64,000 bases of DNA from the NCBI GenBank assembly GCA_040387515.1, contig JAZKDP010000005.1, positions 18,241 through 82,240 on the forward strand, written 5' to 3'. Each line of letters begins with the position of its first letter. Position 1 is the stretch's first letter. The notes beneath the pieces are model-generated. The model made no database searches. It saw only the letters and a program-made list of their open reading frames with translations, and was not told the DNA's origin. The DNA is from Methylotenera_A sp040387515. Its GTDB lineage: Bacteria; Pseudomonadota; Gammaproteobacteria; Burkholderiales; Methylophilaceae. Position numbers and translations under genes: made by a program. Positions 34,616-44,052 of this stretch are shown piece by piece.

Positions 34616-36151
34616 TTATCCTAATTTGTTATCTGCCACATGATATTTAGGATCTTCCATCACATTCACTTCAATCATGCCTTTTGCATTCTCTAACAAC
34701 TCTAAACAATCTGGGCTTAGATGTTTCAAATGTAATTTTTTACCCGCAGTTATATATCTGATTGCCAAACCATCAATTGCCGCTAGTGCAGAATGATCCA
34801 CTACTTTTGCATTGTTGAAATCAATCACAATATCATCGGGATCATTACTGGGCGTGAAAAGGTTTTGGAAAGTAGCAATAGAAGCAAAAAATAGTGAGCC
34901 TTGTAATTCGTATACTTTCCAACCTTTATCATCAATATAACTATTCACTCTAATTTGTTTCGCGTGCTCCCATGCAAATACTAATGCTGAAACAATCACG
35001 CCTAGAATCACTGCAATCGCTAAGTCAGCAATCACTGTTACGCCACCGACTAGCAAGCCTACAAAAATATCTTGCTTAGGTACTTTGCCGAACAGCCTTA
35101 AACTGCCCCATGCAAAGGTTTTTTGCGCTACTACAAACATGACGCCAATCAATGCCGCCAGTGGAATCATTTCAATCCATTTAGAAGCAAACAAGATAAA
35201 AGAAATCAGAAATAAAGCGGTAGCAATTCCAGACAGGCGTTTGAGTGCACCGTTATTAACGTTAATCATACTTTGACCAATCATGGCACAGCCGCCCATA
35301 CCACCAAAGAATCCAGTAATAACATTCGCTGCACCTTGCGCCATTGATTCACGATTCGGTTTGCCGCGTGTATCTGTCATGTCATCAATTAGATTGAGCG
35401 TGAGCAGTGTTTCAATTAAACCAATAGCAGCAAGTATTAATGCGTATGGGAACACAATTTTAAGTGTCTCTAAATTGAACGGAACGTTTGGTATATGGAA
35501 TATTGGCAAGCCACCTGCGATTGAACCTAAGTCGCCAACAGTTTTAGTATCAATATTTAAAAATGCGACACCAAACGAAACCACCGCAATCGCAGCCAGT
35601 GTTGAAGGAATTACTTTCGTTAGTTTGGGCAACAAGTAAATGATGGTTACAGTAATCGCGATTAACACTAACATCAGATACAAGGCGTTGCCACTCATCC
35701 ATGTTGCGGTGCCATCAGCTGCTACCGATTTGAAATGCCCAAATTGAGCTAAGAAAATCACGATGGCTAGACCATTCACAAAACCTAACATCACAGGGTG
35801 CGGCACCATGCGAATGAATTTTCCTAGCTTAGCTACTGCAAAAATTATTTGCAAAATACCCATTAATACGACTGTTGCAAATAGATATTCAACTCCATGT
35901 TGAACAACCAATGCCACCATAACAACTGCTAATGCGCCAGCAGCACCTGAAATCATGCCTGGGCGACCACCAAAAGCAGACGTAATTAATGCAAGTATAA
36001 ATGCGGCATATAAGCCAGTAAGCGGTGAAACGTGAGCGATTAAAGCAAAGGCGATTGCTTCTGGCACCATTGCCAATGCAACTGTAAGACCACTCAATAT
36101 ATTAATTTTTATTGCTTGTGGGCTATATTTTGCAAGACTTAATAAGGACAA
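34616..36151 (-). CDS. SulP family anion permease with STAS domain
   Basis: 511 residues: about 10-12 membrane helices with the SulP hallmarks ALAMVPEAIAFALIAHVSPLTGLYAAF and GGMGGCAMIGQSMINV, then a C-terminal cytoplasmic STAS domain from about 400. SulP proteins carry sulfate, bicarbonate or other anions, often with Na+ or H+; the substrate is not decidable here. No ATG lies near the start. I chose the TTG at 36149-36151, 6 bases after a GGAG ribosome site; another TTG at 36167-36169 has no such site. Confidence 0.88.
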   Translation of the reverse strand: MSLLSLAKYSPQAIKINILSGLTVALAMVPEAIAFALIAHVSPLTGLYAAFILALITSAFGGRPGMISGAAGALAVVMVALVVQHGVEYLFATVVLMGILQIIFAVAKLGKFIRMVPHPVMLGFVNGLAIVIFLAQFGHFKSVAADGTATWMSGNALYLMLVLIAITVTIIYLLPKLTKVIPSTLAAIAVVSFGVAFLNIDTKTVGDLGSIAGGLPIFHIPNVPFNLETLKIVFPYALILAAIGLIETLLTLNLIDDMTDTRGKPNRESMAQGAANVITGFFGGMGGCAMIGQSMINVNNGALKRLSGIATALFLISFILFASKWIEMIPLAALIGVMFVVAQKTFAWGSLRLFGKVPKQDIFVGLLVGGVTVIADLAIAVILGVIVSALVFAWEHAKQIRVNSYIDDKGWKVYELQGSLFFASIATFQNLFTPSNDPDDIVIDFNNAKVVDHSALAAIDGLAIRYITAGKKLHLKHLSPDCLELLENAKGMIEVNVMEDPKYHVADNKLG

Positions 36152-36184
36152 ATGACTCTCCGATAACAATATAGAACAACACTA

Positions 36185-36198
36185 TTCACACATGTGAA
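36185..36198. promoter_or_regulatory. short inverted repeat upstream of the SulP gene
   Basis: TTCACA (36185-36190), CA, TGTGAA (36193-36198), 34 bases upstream of the chosen sulP start. It could be an operator half-site pair or chance in AT-rich sequence. Confidence 0.25.
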
Positions 36199-36337
36199 TG
36201 ATGCATATTTCAAAACAAATAATTTAGATAAGAATATGCCTGGATGTGAGAATGCAGGGCTTTAAAAATCCTAGAGATGTTACTGAATTGAAGCAATCAA
36301 TGAAATTAGGCACAATTAATAAACATGTTAAAACTTA

Positions 36338-36868
36338 TCATTTAATCACTTTAGCCAAATACTCCAAATTCAAACCCTCCACTTTGGGTTGCCAAAGTGC
36401 TGGTTGAGTGGGGAAGTCTTTAAACTCGCCAGTACGCAAAAAACCTAATCGCTCATAAAAGGCGATAAGCTCGTTACGGATAGAAATAACTGCCATATGA
36501 AAGCCAGCTACGCGCCATTGCCTGAGTGTCATGGCTTCTGCCGCTTGAATAATCTCTGCGCCATAGCCACGATTTTGCAGGGTTGGCTTAACGGCTATCA
36601 TGCCGAAATGTGCAGTGCTTTTACCAGAAATAATTTGCAGCTCGCAGCAAATTGTAGCGACGATTTGGTCATTTAATACGCCAATTAATACAAATGCATC
36701 TTCTCGTTTGATGATGCTGGCAACTTCTGGCGTGGTGGTGCGTAAGCCATCCAATAAGTCTGCTTCTGTTGTCCAGCCTGCGCGACTGCTTTCGCCGCGA
36801 TAGGCGGAGTTAATCAGTGCTGCAATCTCTTGTGCATCGACTAGCTCGGCTTTGTGAAAATGTAGCAT
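36338..36868 (-). CDS. GNAT family N-acetyltransferase
   Basis: 176 residues, a single GNAT fold. The acetyl-CoA motif is GMIAVKPTLQNRGYGAEIIQAAE (about residues 91-113, with the RGYG turn), followed by AVISIRNELIAFYERLGFLRTGE, typical of motif B. The opening LHFHKAELVDAQEIAALINSAYRGE is the usual N-terminal helix. The substrate is unknown. It stands alone between the SulP and symporter genes. Confidence 0.88.
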   Translation of the reverse strand: MLHFHKAELVDAQEIAALINSAYRGESSRAGWTTEADLLDGLRTTTPEVASIIKREDAFVLIGVLNDQIVATICCELQIISGKSTAHFGMIAVKPTLQNRGYGAEIIQAAEAMTLRQWRVAGFHMAVISIRNELIAFYERLGFLRTGEFKDFPTQPALWQPKVEGLNLEYLAKVIK

Positions 36869-36956
36869 TTAATTATTTATCTCAAGAGTGTTTAATAGCT
36901 GGTAAAGCGCGAATAAAAATTCGTGACAGCACGATATGTGGTGTGCAAGATGTGTT

Positions 36957-38192
36957 TTAGGTTTTATCGGTAAGTTTTTGTACGACCAAGCTGCCAATCA
37001 TATCGCCTTGCACATTCACCGTGGTGCGTATGGTATCTAGCAACCTATCTATCGGTAACAAAATCGCAATGGCTTCTACTGGCAAGCCGACGCTTTGCAA
37101 CACCATGACCATCGTCACCATGCCAGCACTTGGTATGCCTGGTGCGCCGATGGCGGCTATCATTGCGGTAAAGAAGACGATTAATTGTTGCGTAAAGTTA
37201 AGCTCTATACCAACTAAGTTGGCAATAAACAAAGCCGCGGCAGCTTCATACAAAGCCGTACCATCCATATTCACAGTGGCGCCTAACGGCACTACAAAAC
37301 CAGCGATTTCTGGCTTAACATGTAAATGTTGCGTGGTGCAGCGCATTGTCACTGGCAAAGTGGCAGAGCTTGAGCTGGTGGCGAATGCGGTGATTAGTGA
37401 CTCACGCGCACCGCGCCAAAACCACAATGGCGTTTTGCCAGTAATCAAATATAAAAGCAGCGGTAAAATCACTACGCCATGCAGCAAAGTGATGCCAATT
37501 ACCATGGTCATAAATTTCGCCATAACGCCTAACATAGTTGCATCTTGTGTGGCGACCAGCTTGATTAACAACGCGGCGATACCGAAAGGCGCTAACACCA
37601 TAATCCAGCCAACCATGCGCATGGTGAGCTCTAAGCCTTCTTGCAAAAGCGCTAAGATATTTTTATAACGATCACCGCCCACCACTAAAGCCACGCCTAA
37701 AATCAACGCAAATATGACGACCGCCAGCACTTCACCATTTGCCATAGCCGCAAAAGGATTGATAAATAAACCATGCAGAAATTGTGCAAAAAATTCAGGC
37801 AACGGCAGTTGCTGTGCTTTGAAATTCTGCATTGCGTCTGCAAAAAGGGATATTTCTAAACCCGCACCCGGCTTAAAATAATTACTGGCTGCTAAACCCA
37901 GCGTGATTGCGATTGATGTGGTGAGCGCAAAAAACACGAGCGTCGTTATCCAAACACTGTGCATTTTTTGATGTTGTCGCAAATTTGCAATACCCACCGT
38001 AATACTGCAAAACACCAGCGGAATCAAAATCATCTTGAGTAAATCGATAAATAAAGTACCGATTAAACCAGAGGCATAAAGCCCAGTTTGTACAAGCTGA
38101 TGATTCGCACCTAATTGATGAAAATATAAACCGGCTAAAACGCCAACCACTGCCCCAATTAAAATCTGCGTATTTAAACTGGGCATTTTCAT
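36957..38192 (-). CDS. dicarboxylate/amino acid:cation symporter (DAACS family)
   Basis: 411 residues, GltP/DctA type. Marks are the serine-rich re-entrant loop TSSSSATLPVT, NMDGTALYEA in helix 7, and IGAPGIPSAGMVTMVMVL followed by DRLLDTIRTTVNVQGD, which hold the substrate and sodium sites. Members take up glutamate, aspartate or C4-dicarboxylates with H+ or Na+; which one applies here is not decided by the motifs. Confidence 0.92.
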   Translation of the reverse strand: MKMPSLNTQILIGAVVGVLAGLYFHQLGANHQLVQTGLYASGLIGTLFIDLLKMILIPLVFCSITVGIANLRQHQKMHSVWITTLVFFALTTSIAITLGLAASNYFKPGAGLEISLFADAMQNFKAQQLPLPEFFAQFLHGLFINPFAAMANGEVLAVVIFALILGVALVVGGDRYKNILALLQEGLELTMRMVGWIMVLAPFGIAALLIKLVATQDATMLGVMAKFMTMVIGITLLHGVVILPLLLYLITGKTPLWFWRGARESLITAFATSSSSATLPVTMRCTTQHLHVKPEIAGFVVPLGATVNMDGTALYEAAAALFIANLVGIELNFTQQLIVFFTAMIAAIGAPGIPSAGMVTMVMVLQSVGLPVEAIAILLPIDRLLDTIRTTVNVQGDMIGSLVVQKLTDKT

Positions 38193-38214
38193 GTGAATTT
38201 ACACTTTAAATTGT

Positions 38215-39759
38215 TTATGATTTAACGGTTTTACCGTCGGTTTTTGGCTTAACGGTTTTTGCCGTTTTAGGTTCGGCAGTTTTTGCACTTTTAGTTGGAG
38301 TCTTTTTTGTAGTTGCAGCCTTTTTCGCAACGACTTTTTTCTTAGGCGCAGGTTCTGCTTCTGGTTCTAATTGCGGCGCAATCTCAGCTTCAGCTTCATC
38401 CGAAACGGCGGCTTTAATATTTTCAATCAGTTCAGCCGCTTCTTGCACGATTTCTTCTGATATTTTCACTGAATCATCAGTTGGATTGATTTTCTCGAAT
38501 ACCGCCGCAAAAAACCCATCCGTGCCATGTAAATGCGGGAATAATTTTAAATAATTGCCCGTATCCAGTTTAATTTGCTGATGACTTAATACTTCATTAG
38601 CAGGGATTAATTTGAAATCAGCATTCGCGGCTAAAAACGCTTCTGCAATCGCTTCATTTTCATCATTTAATAAGCTACAGGTTGCATAAATCAAGCGCCC
38701 ACCTACTTTTGTCAGCTTGGCTGCACGCGCTAAAATATTAGTTTGTTTAACATTAAGCTCCGCAATATCAGACTCTTCAAAACGCCATTTCAAATCGGGA
38801 TTACGGCGCAAAGTACCAAAACCGCTGCATGGCGCATCCACTAGCACACGGTCAAACTTACCATTCAAGCGTTTTAATTTAGGGTCAGTTTCAGAGCTAA
38901 TCACTTGCGCATGCAAGTTAGACAAACCAGAACGTTTCAGTCGTTTACCCAAGTTATTCAAACGTTTTTCAGAAATATCAAAGGCATACAATCGCCCTGT
39001 ATTTTTCATTAATGCACCAATTGCCAGCGTTTTTCCGCCAGCACCTGCACAAAAATCTGCCACCATTTGGCCGCGTTTTGGTGCAACTAAATAGGCTAAC
39101 AATTGGCTGCCTTCGTCCTGTACTTCAATTTTTCCGGCTTCAAATAATACGTGCCGGCTAATATTTAACCGCGCACCCATGCGAATACCAGTCGGTGAAT
39201 ACGGCGTCACTTCAATGGTGTTATCTTTAATGGTATTTTCGGATAGCATGCGCGCTAACACTTCTTCACGATTGCCTTTAATAGTGTTTACACGCAAATC
39301 TAACGCAGCTTGCTCAAACATACTGCGGCAAATGGTTAACGCTTCGGCTTGACCATATTGCACTACCAGTTTATTCCACAGCCAATCACGCACATCCGCT
39401 TGTACAGCTAAAGGCAAATCTTGGGTAGGTTTGGCTTTAATCGCATGCGCCCACTCGGTTTGTTGCTCATTTAAAATAAACTCTAGCTCGCGGATACTTT
39501 TACCTTGCACGCGCAATAACCACGCCAATATAAGCTTACGTCCGTCATCCGGATCATTCTCATCATTTGCCGTCACTGCGCTTAAATAACGCAAACGTCG
39601 CAAAACGCCGTAAACACTCTCAGCCACAAAAGCGCGATCTTTGGTGCCGAGATCTCGATTGTTGCGAAAAAACTCACCTAATTTAGCATCGGCTGGACTA
39701 TTAAAATCCAACAGATTAGTGAGTAACATGGCTGCTTGGCGCAGTAAATTTGGTGTCAT
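38215..39759 (-). CDS. rsmB: 16S rRNA (cytosine-5-)-methyltransferase RsmB-like
   Basis: 514 residues. Residues about 1-140 are an all-alpha NusB-like/RsmB N-terminal region, then the NOL1/NOP2/Sun methyltransferase core: ADFCAGAGGKTLAIG (SAM site), VDAPCSGFGTLRRNPDLKW and RLIYATCSLLNDENE with the two cysteines used in catalysis. Unlike E. coli RsmB (about 430 residues) it ends in a 70-residue Lys/Ala/Thr/Pro tail like that of TopA. The exact rRNA position (C967 in RsmB) is inferred by family. Confidence 0.88.
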   Translation of the reverse strand: MTPNLLRQAAMLLTNLLDFNSPADAKLGEFFRNNRDLGTKDRAFVAESVYGVLRRLRYLSAVTANDENDPDDGRKLILAWLLRVQGKSIRELEFILNEQQTEWAHAIKAKPTQDLPLAVQADVRDWLWNKLVVQYGQAEALTICRSMFEQAALDLRVNTIKGNREEVLARMLSENTIKDNTIEVTPYSPTGIRMGARLNISRHVLFEAGKIEVQDEGSQLLAYLVAPKRGQMVADFCAGAGGKTLAIGALMKNTGRLYAFDISEKRLNNLGKRLKRSGLSNLHAQVISSETDPKLKRLNGKFDRVLVDAPCSGFGTLRRNPDLKWRFEESDIAELNVKQTNILARAAKLTKVGGRLIYATCSLLNDENEAIAEAFLAANADFKLIPANEVLSHQQIKLDTGNYLKLFPHLHGTDGFFAAVFEKINPTDDSVKISEEIVQEAAELIENIKAAVSDEAEAEIAPQLEPEAEPAPKKKVVAKKAATTKKTPTKSAKTAEPKTAKTVKPKTDGKTVKS

Positions 39760-39801
39760 GGTTTAGCTTTATTAAATAAATATTGGTTAAATTTGATATG
39801 G

Positions 39802-40932
39802 CTAGTTTAGTACAGTTGGGCGCGCAGTATTAATACGCGTGGCGACCAGCTCATATATCTTGCCATTTTTTTCAGTTTTGCGAATTTTAACCGGCACATA
39901 CTGATAATCAGTGGCCAGCCAAAGCTCAGTTTTTTCATCGTTGTTATCGCCTGTATGAAAAATATGCAGCGTTTTAATTTCGCCCATCGGAATATTAATA
40001 CTCTCTTCGCCGTCAAAACTATAGTCATAGCTAGCCAGTTTTTTGCCAGTAGCAATACTAATTTGCATACGCTCTAACGGCGCCACATACATAAATTGAT
40101 ACATAAAACTGAGTAAATCTTGCGTTCCATCCGCAATTTCTGCCGTTTTTGTGCCTTTAGCGGTGATTAAGCTCACCATTTTACTTGCCCAATCAAACTT
40201 TGCTGAATAAGTTTTATCTGTTTTGTCACCATATTGGTACAAATAAACATTTGGCTGCAAACCATTCTTAGTAAGCGTGCCATCGCTGGTTTGCAACAAA
40301 TCCGCAATAATCAGTGCCGCTAAACCTTGCGGCTTAATCACGCTTTTAAGTGCATATTGCTGACTATCAATCAGATTATAAGTAATCTTGGCTGAGCCTT
40401 CTGTTGCGCCATCTATTTCAGTTCTGACATCAAAATCTGTTTCCACGTATTGATACGCGTTTTCGTTTATCACTAAACCCGCATCAACTGGTTGCGATTC
40501 AGCTAGCTGTTCTGTTTGTACTAATTGGCTATTTTCAGCTTGCGGTGCTTCTCCAGTTGGGGACGGAATCGTCGCTTGCTCTAGCGCTGCTGCATTTAAA
40601 ATCTCAGGAGTTACATCCGTTTGTTGCGGCTCAATAACAGATACTGGCTCTTCAATTGCTTCTGCCAGTGGCTGGGGCGCTTGCTTTTGCGGCAAAGTGG
40701 TAACAGGTTCGGGTTGCTCACTTACCACATCGTCTTTAGTTGCCGCTTGTTGAATAACCACTTTAGGCATTTGTAACCTTGCCTCAATCACATGCATTTC
40801 TTTTTTTAGACTGGGCATATGCACATTAAGACCACCGACCAAATACGCATGCAACACCGCAGACACAACAATTGCCAGCGCTAGTCTTTTAGTGCTCTGG
40901 TTTTTAACAATGTCTACAACATTATTCCACAT
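39802..40932 (-). CDS. TonB-like anchored DUF3108 protein
   Basis: 376 residues. A single membrane helix at about 15-33 carries S24-A-V-L-H28, the SxxxH motif of TonB-type energy transducers. A Pro/Gln/Glu-rich region follows (about 50-145) like the TonB periplasmic linker, then a DUF3108 beta-rich domain from about 160 to the end, ending without the TonB C-terminal fold. No exbB or exbD is in the window. It overlaps the preceding DUF3108 gene by 11 bases and is probably co-translated with it. The function is unknown. Confidence 0.8.
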   Translation of the reverse strand: MWNNVVDIVKNQSTKRLALAIVVSAVLHAYLVGGLNVHMPSLKKEMHVIEARLQMPKVVIQQAATKDDVVSEQPEPVTTLPQKQAPQPLAEAIEEPVSVIEPQQTDVTPEILNAAALEQATIPSPTGEAPQAENSQLVQTEQLAESQPVDAGLVINENAYQYVETDFDVRTEIDGATEGSAKITYNLIDSQQYALKSVIKPQGLAALIIADLLQTSDGTLTKNGLQPNVYLYQYGDKTDKTYSAKFDWASKMVSLITAKGTKTAEIADGTQDLLSFMYQFMYVAPLERMQISIATGKKLASYDYSFDGEESINIPMGEIKTLHIFHTGDNNDEKTELWLATDYQYVPVKIRKTEKNGKIYELVATRINTARPTVLN

Positions 40933-41635
40933 GTATTTTGGTTAGGGTTTGCTCAAAACTTGCGCCATCTTCATCGGTTAAATTGTATTGCACTGGCAAA
41001 TAATATTTGTCTTCTGCTAACCAAAGCTGTTTTTTATCATCCCCAGCCGCTGGCGTATTAGCAATATGCAACGCTTTAAAGTCTGTGTCTGCCGCGTTTA
41101 ATTTTAAGCCGCGCGCAATAATCTTATATTGATATTGCTTTAGCTTTTTACCCGTAGTTAATGTCACATTGATACTATTTTGACCAACTCGCGCTTTAGT
41201 TGGCTGCGCGAACATAAATTGGTAGGCATAGCTTAATAAATCTTGTGTGCCTTTTTCTAGAACCTGCGTTCTAACTTCACCTTTCACCTGCATGTTGAGC
41301 GTATTTTTTGCCCAATCAAAATCATTAATTAAGGATTTTTTATTGCTATCCCCTTGATGCGATTCAAAGTGTTTAGGTTTTAAGCCTTCTTTAGTCACAC
41401 TGCCACTGCTCAATAATTTGCGTTCGCCAAGCAAAGCATAAACGCCAACACCTTTTGTGATTGATTCAATCTTATACTGGCTGCCATCTTGGCTAAAGTT
41501 TTCGACCACTTTGGCAAACAATTTGCCATCGCGTTTTAAGTCATATTCCAGTTGAACACTTTTGGGTACAGCGTGCGCAATTGCACCATACAGCGCGAGG
41601 CAGAAAAAAATAATCCATTGGCTTTGCTTAAACAT
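40922..41635 (-). CDS. DUF3108 family periplasmic protein
   Basis: 237 residues with a signal peptide (about 1-22, ending AHA). The mature part is a single DUF3108 domain (VQLEYDLKRDGKLFAKV ... KGTQDLLSYAYQFMFAQP ... LWLAEDKYYLPVQYNL). The same pattern recurs in the gene that follows (KTAEIADGTQDLLSFMYQFMYVAP; LWLATDYQYVPVKI), so the two are paralogous in that domain. The fold resembles outer-membrane lipid or polymer-binding proteins, but no function is established. Confidence 0.82.
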   Translation of the reverse strand: MFKQSQWIIFFCLALYGAIAHAVPKSVQLEYDLKRDGKLFAKVVENFSQDGSQYKIESITKGVGVYALLGERKLLSSGSVTKEGLKPKHFESHQGDSNKKSLINDFDWAKNTLNMQVKGEVRTQVLEKGTQDLLSYAYQFMFAQPTKARVGQNSINVTLTTGKKLKQYQYKIIARGLKLNAADTDFKALHIANTPAAGDDKKQLWLAEDKYYLPVQYNLTDEDGASFEQTLTKIHVE

Positions 41636-41667
41636 ATTATTTTCTCAAATTGTTGAATGATGCTACT

Positions 41668-41692
41668 CAACGCATAGCATCAATATGCGTTG
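41668..41692. terminator. hairpin between purM and the DUF3108 genes
   Basis: CAACGCATA (41668-41676), 7-base loop, TATGCGTTG (41684-41692), a perfect 9-bp stem just past the purM stop on the minus strand. No T run follows, so termination is uncertain. Confidence 0.4.
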
Positions 41693-41731
41693 TCTGACTT
41701 TTGATAGCCATCTAACTGATACAACGCTTGG

Positions 41732-42781
41732 CTAGACAACAACAGTAGCGGCTTCACCTGTTTGTTGCGCGCGAATCACGCCAATTTCGTACACGGTTTC
41801 ACCCGCAGCCTCTAGTAATTGTTTAGCTGCTGCTGCATCAGCTTTAGACATAATCACCGCCATGCCGATGCCGCAGTTAAAGGTTTTGTACATTTCATTG
41901 TGCGTAATATTGCCTTCTGCTTGCAGCCATTTAAATAAAGGCGGTAAATCCCAGCTTTTTGCACTAATTTCTGCGGTTAAACCAGCTGGCAACACGCGTG
42001 GAATATTTTCAGTAATGCCGCCGCCAGTAATATGTGCCATACCTTTTACAGGTAAGGCATCAATCAACTTAAGCAGTGATTTCACATAGATTTTGGTCGG
42101 TGCCATCACCACGTCTTTGAATTTTTTACCGTGAAAATTTGACTCGAAATCAATGCCTGAGTTTGTAATTAACTTACGAATCAATGAATAGCCATTTGAG
42201 TGCGCACCGCTTGACGCTAAACCCAGCACTACATCACCAGCAGCAATACTTAATCCGTTTATGATTTTTTCTTTATCCACACAGCCCACTGCAAAACCAG
42301 CCAAATCGTATTCGCCTGCTGGATACATGCCCGGCATTTCTGCCGTTTCGCCGCCCACTAGCGCACAGCCAGATTGCTCACAACCTTCTGCAATACCTTT
42401 AATCACTTGTGCGGCAGTGCCAACTTCCAACTTTCCACAGGCAAAATAATCCAGAAAAAATAGCGGTTCCGCACCTTGCACTAAAATATCGTTGACACTC
42501 ATGGCGACTAAATCAATACCAACCGTGTCGTGTTTATTCAGCTCAAAAGCCAGCTTTAATTTAGTACCTACGCCATCTGTGCCAGAAACTAGCACAGGGT
42601 TCTTAAACTTTTTAGGCATTTCAAACAATGACCCAAATCCACCAATCCCTGCTAACACTTCTGGGCGCATGGTACGTTTAGCAAAAGGTTTAATTTGCTC
42701 GATTAAGGCGTCACCGGCCTCAATATCAACGCCTGCATCGCGGTAGCTAATAGAGTTTGTATTAGGGTTTGTCGTGTTCAA
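41732..42781 (-). CDS. purM: phosphoribosylformylglycinamidine cyclo-ligase (PurM)
   Basis: About 349 residues. SYRDAGVDIEAGDALIEQIKPFAKRT near the start, LVSGTDGVGTKLKLAFE, GGETAEMPGMY and HITGGGITENIPRVLP are PurM (AIR synthetase) signatures. It makes aminoimidazole ribonucleotide in step five of purine synthesis. No ATG lies near the start: I take the TTG at 42779-42781 (MNTTNPNTN), which has a GAGAA ribosome site; a GTG at 42812-42814 is the alternative. It is divergent from perM, an arrangement conserved in betaproteobacteria. Confidence 0.95.
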   Translation of the reverse strand: MNTTNPNTNSISYRDAGVDIEAGDALIEQIKPFAKRTMRPEVLAGIGGFGSLFEMPKKFKNPVLVSGTDGVGTKLKLAFELNKHDTVGIDLVAMSVNDILVQGAEPLFFLDYFACGKLEVGTAAQVIKGIAEGCEQSGCALVGGETAEMPGMYPAGEYDLAGFAVGCVDKEKIINGLSIAAGDVVLGLASSGAHSNGYSLIRKLITNSGIDFESNFHGKKFKDVVMAPTKIYVKSLLKLIDALPVKGMAHITGGGITENIPRVLPAGLTAEISAKSWDLPPLFKWLQAEGNITHNEMYKTFNCGIGMAVIMSKADAAAAKQLLEAAGETVYEIGVIRAQQTGEAATVVV

Positions 42782-42890
42782 AATGGTTCTCGATTCAATT
42801 AATTGCAATATCACTATTTAATGTAAGTATAATTTTAACTTAAATACACATTTAACTAGCTCGCATTTTAACCCACTATTCAATTTAACC

Positions 42891-43997
42891 ATGCCTAATC
42901 AACCAAAAAACAGTCGCAAACAATCATCCGACACAAACATTGTGGCAGATAACCGCTGGTTAATTTTAAGTGCAGTTTTTCTGCTGATGTTGTACCTATT
43001 AGCGCCTGTGCTCACACCATTTTTAACCGCCGCGATTTTGGCTTATATGTGCGACCCTTTGGTTGATAGACTGAGCATATTAGGCTATAAGAAGTATCAA
43101 TTTGGCCGCACAATTGCCACGGTTCTAGTCATGATGGGGCTTGTAGGCATTATTACGTTGCTACTATTGATTATTATTCCTTTATTGCAAAAAGAATCGC
43201 TGATCATTATTGAGCGATTGCCAAGTATGATTACTAGCATCCGTACCACCGCCGAACCATGGCTGCAAAAATACTTTGGCATCAGTTTGGCGATTGACGG
43301 TAATCAGATTCAAGACGTGATTACCAAAAATTGGAAAACTGCCGGCAACATCTTGGGCGATGTCATCAAGACTGCTGGCACTAACAGCATGGCGCTTATA
43401 GGCGTCATCGCTAATATTTTACTGTTACCAGTAGTATTGTTTTATCTATTGCGTGATTGGGATGAGTTAACTGCTGGCATCGGCAATTTAATTCCACGCC
43501 ATATTATTGGCAAGACCACCGAAATTGCCCAAGAAATCGATCAAATGCTGGCTGAATTTTTGCGCGGCCAATTTACCGTGATGATTATCATGAGCGTATT
43601 TTATGCCGCCGGCTTGTGGTTAACGGGGCTTGATATGGCTTTACCCATCGGCATCATCGCAGGCTTATTGGGTTTTATACCCTATTTAGGTCCAGCGATT
43701 GGCTTGGGTTTAGCATTGTTAGTTGGCGTGCTGCATTTCACCAGCTTGGGGCAATTAATCCCGGTCTTGCTGGTATTTGGCATTGGCCAGCTCATAGAAA
43801 GTAATTTTATTACACCCAAATTGGTGGGCGACCGCATTGGCTTACATCCCGTTGTCGTGATTTTTGCATTATTGGCTGGCGGACAATTATTCGGCTTTGC
43901 GGGCGTATTGCTCGCTTTGCCTGTCAGTGCGGCGATTGCAGTAGGTTTACGCCATACTAAAGATAGCTATTTAGATAGTGATGCTTATCTTAAATAG
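42891..43997 (+). CDS. AI-2E family transporter (PerM-like)
   Basis: 368 residues, a polytopic membrane protein of the AI-2E/PerM family. Typical blocks are LLAPVLTPFLTAAILAYMCDPLVDRL near the start, LPVVLFYLLRDWDEL near 185-200, and GFIPYLGPAIGLGLALLVG and GHPVVVIFALLAGGQLFGFAGVLLALPVSA-like text in the C-terminal half. Members have been tied to autoinducer-2 export or to Na+/H+ exchange; the substrate is uncertain. It is followed by hda on the same strand and divergent from purM. Confidence 0.9.
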   Translation: MPNQPKNSRKQSSDTNIVADNRWLILSAVFLLMLYLLAPVLTPFLTAAILAYMCDPLVDRLSILGYKKYQFGRTIATVLVMMGLVGIITLLLLIIIPLLQKESLIIIERLPSMITSIRTTAEPWLQKYFGISLAIDGNQIQDVITKNWKTAGNILGDVIKTAGTNSMALIGVIANILLLPVVLFYLLRDWDELTAGIGNLIPRHIIGKTTEIAQEIDQMLAEFLRGQFTVMIIMSVFYAAGLWLTGLDMALPIGIIAGLLGFIPYLGPAIGLGLALLVGVLHFTSLGQLIPVLLVFGIGQLIESNFITPKLVGDRIGLHPVVVIFALLAGGQLFGFAGVLLALPVSAAIAVGLRHTKDSYLDSDAYLK

Positions 43998-44052
43998 CGG
44001 AACAAAACCGTTTAATCGCACTTTTTAACTGTATTTTTCGACCATACGCTGC

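Noticed and set aside
37021..37668. 215-codon open frame on the plus strand
   Set aside because: Antisense to the symporter gene; its product is low-complexity with no recognisable motif, and long antisense frames are common opposite hydrophobic proteins.
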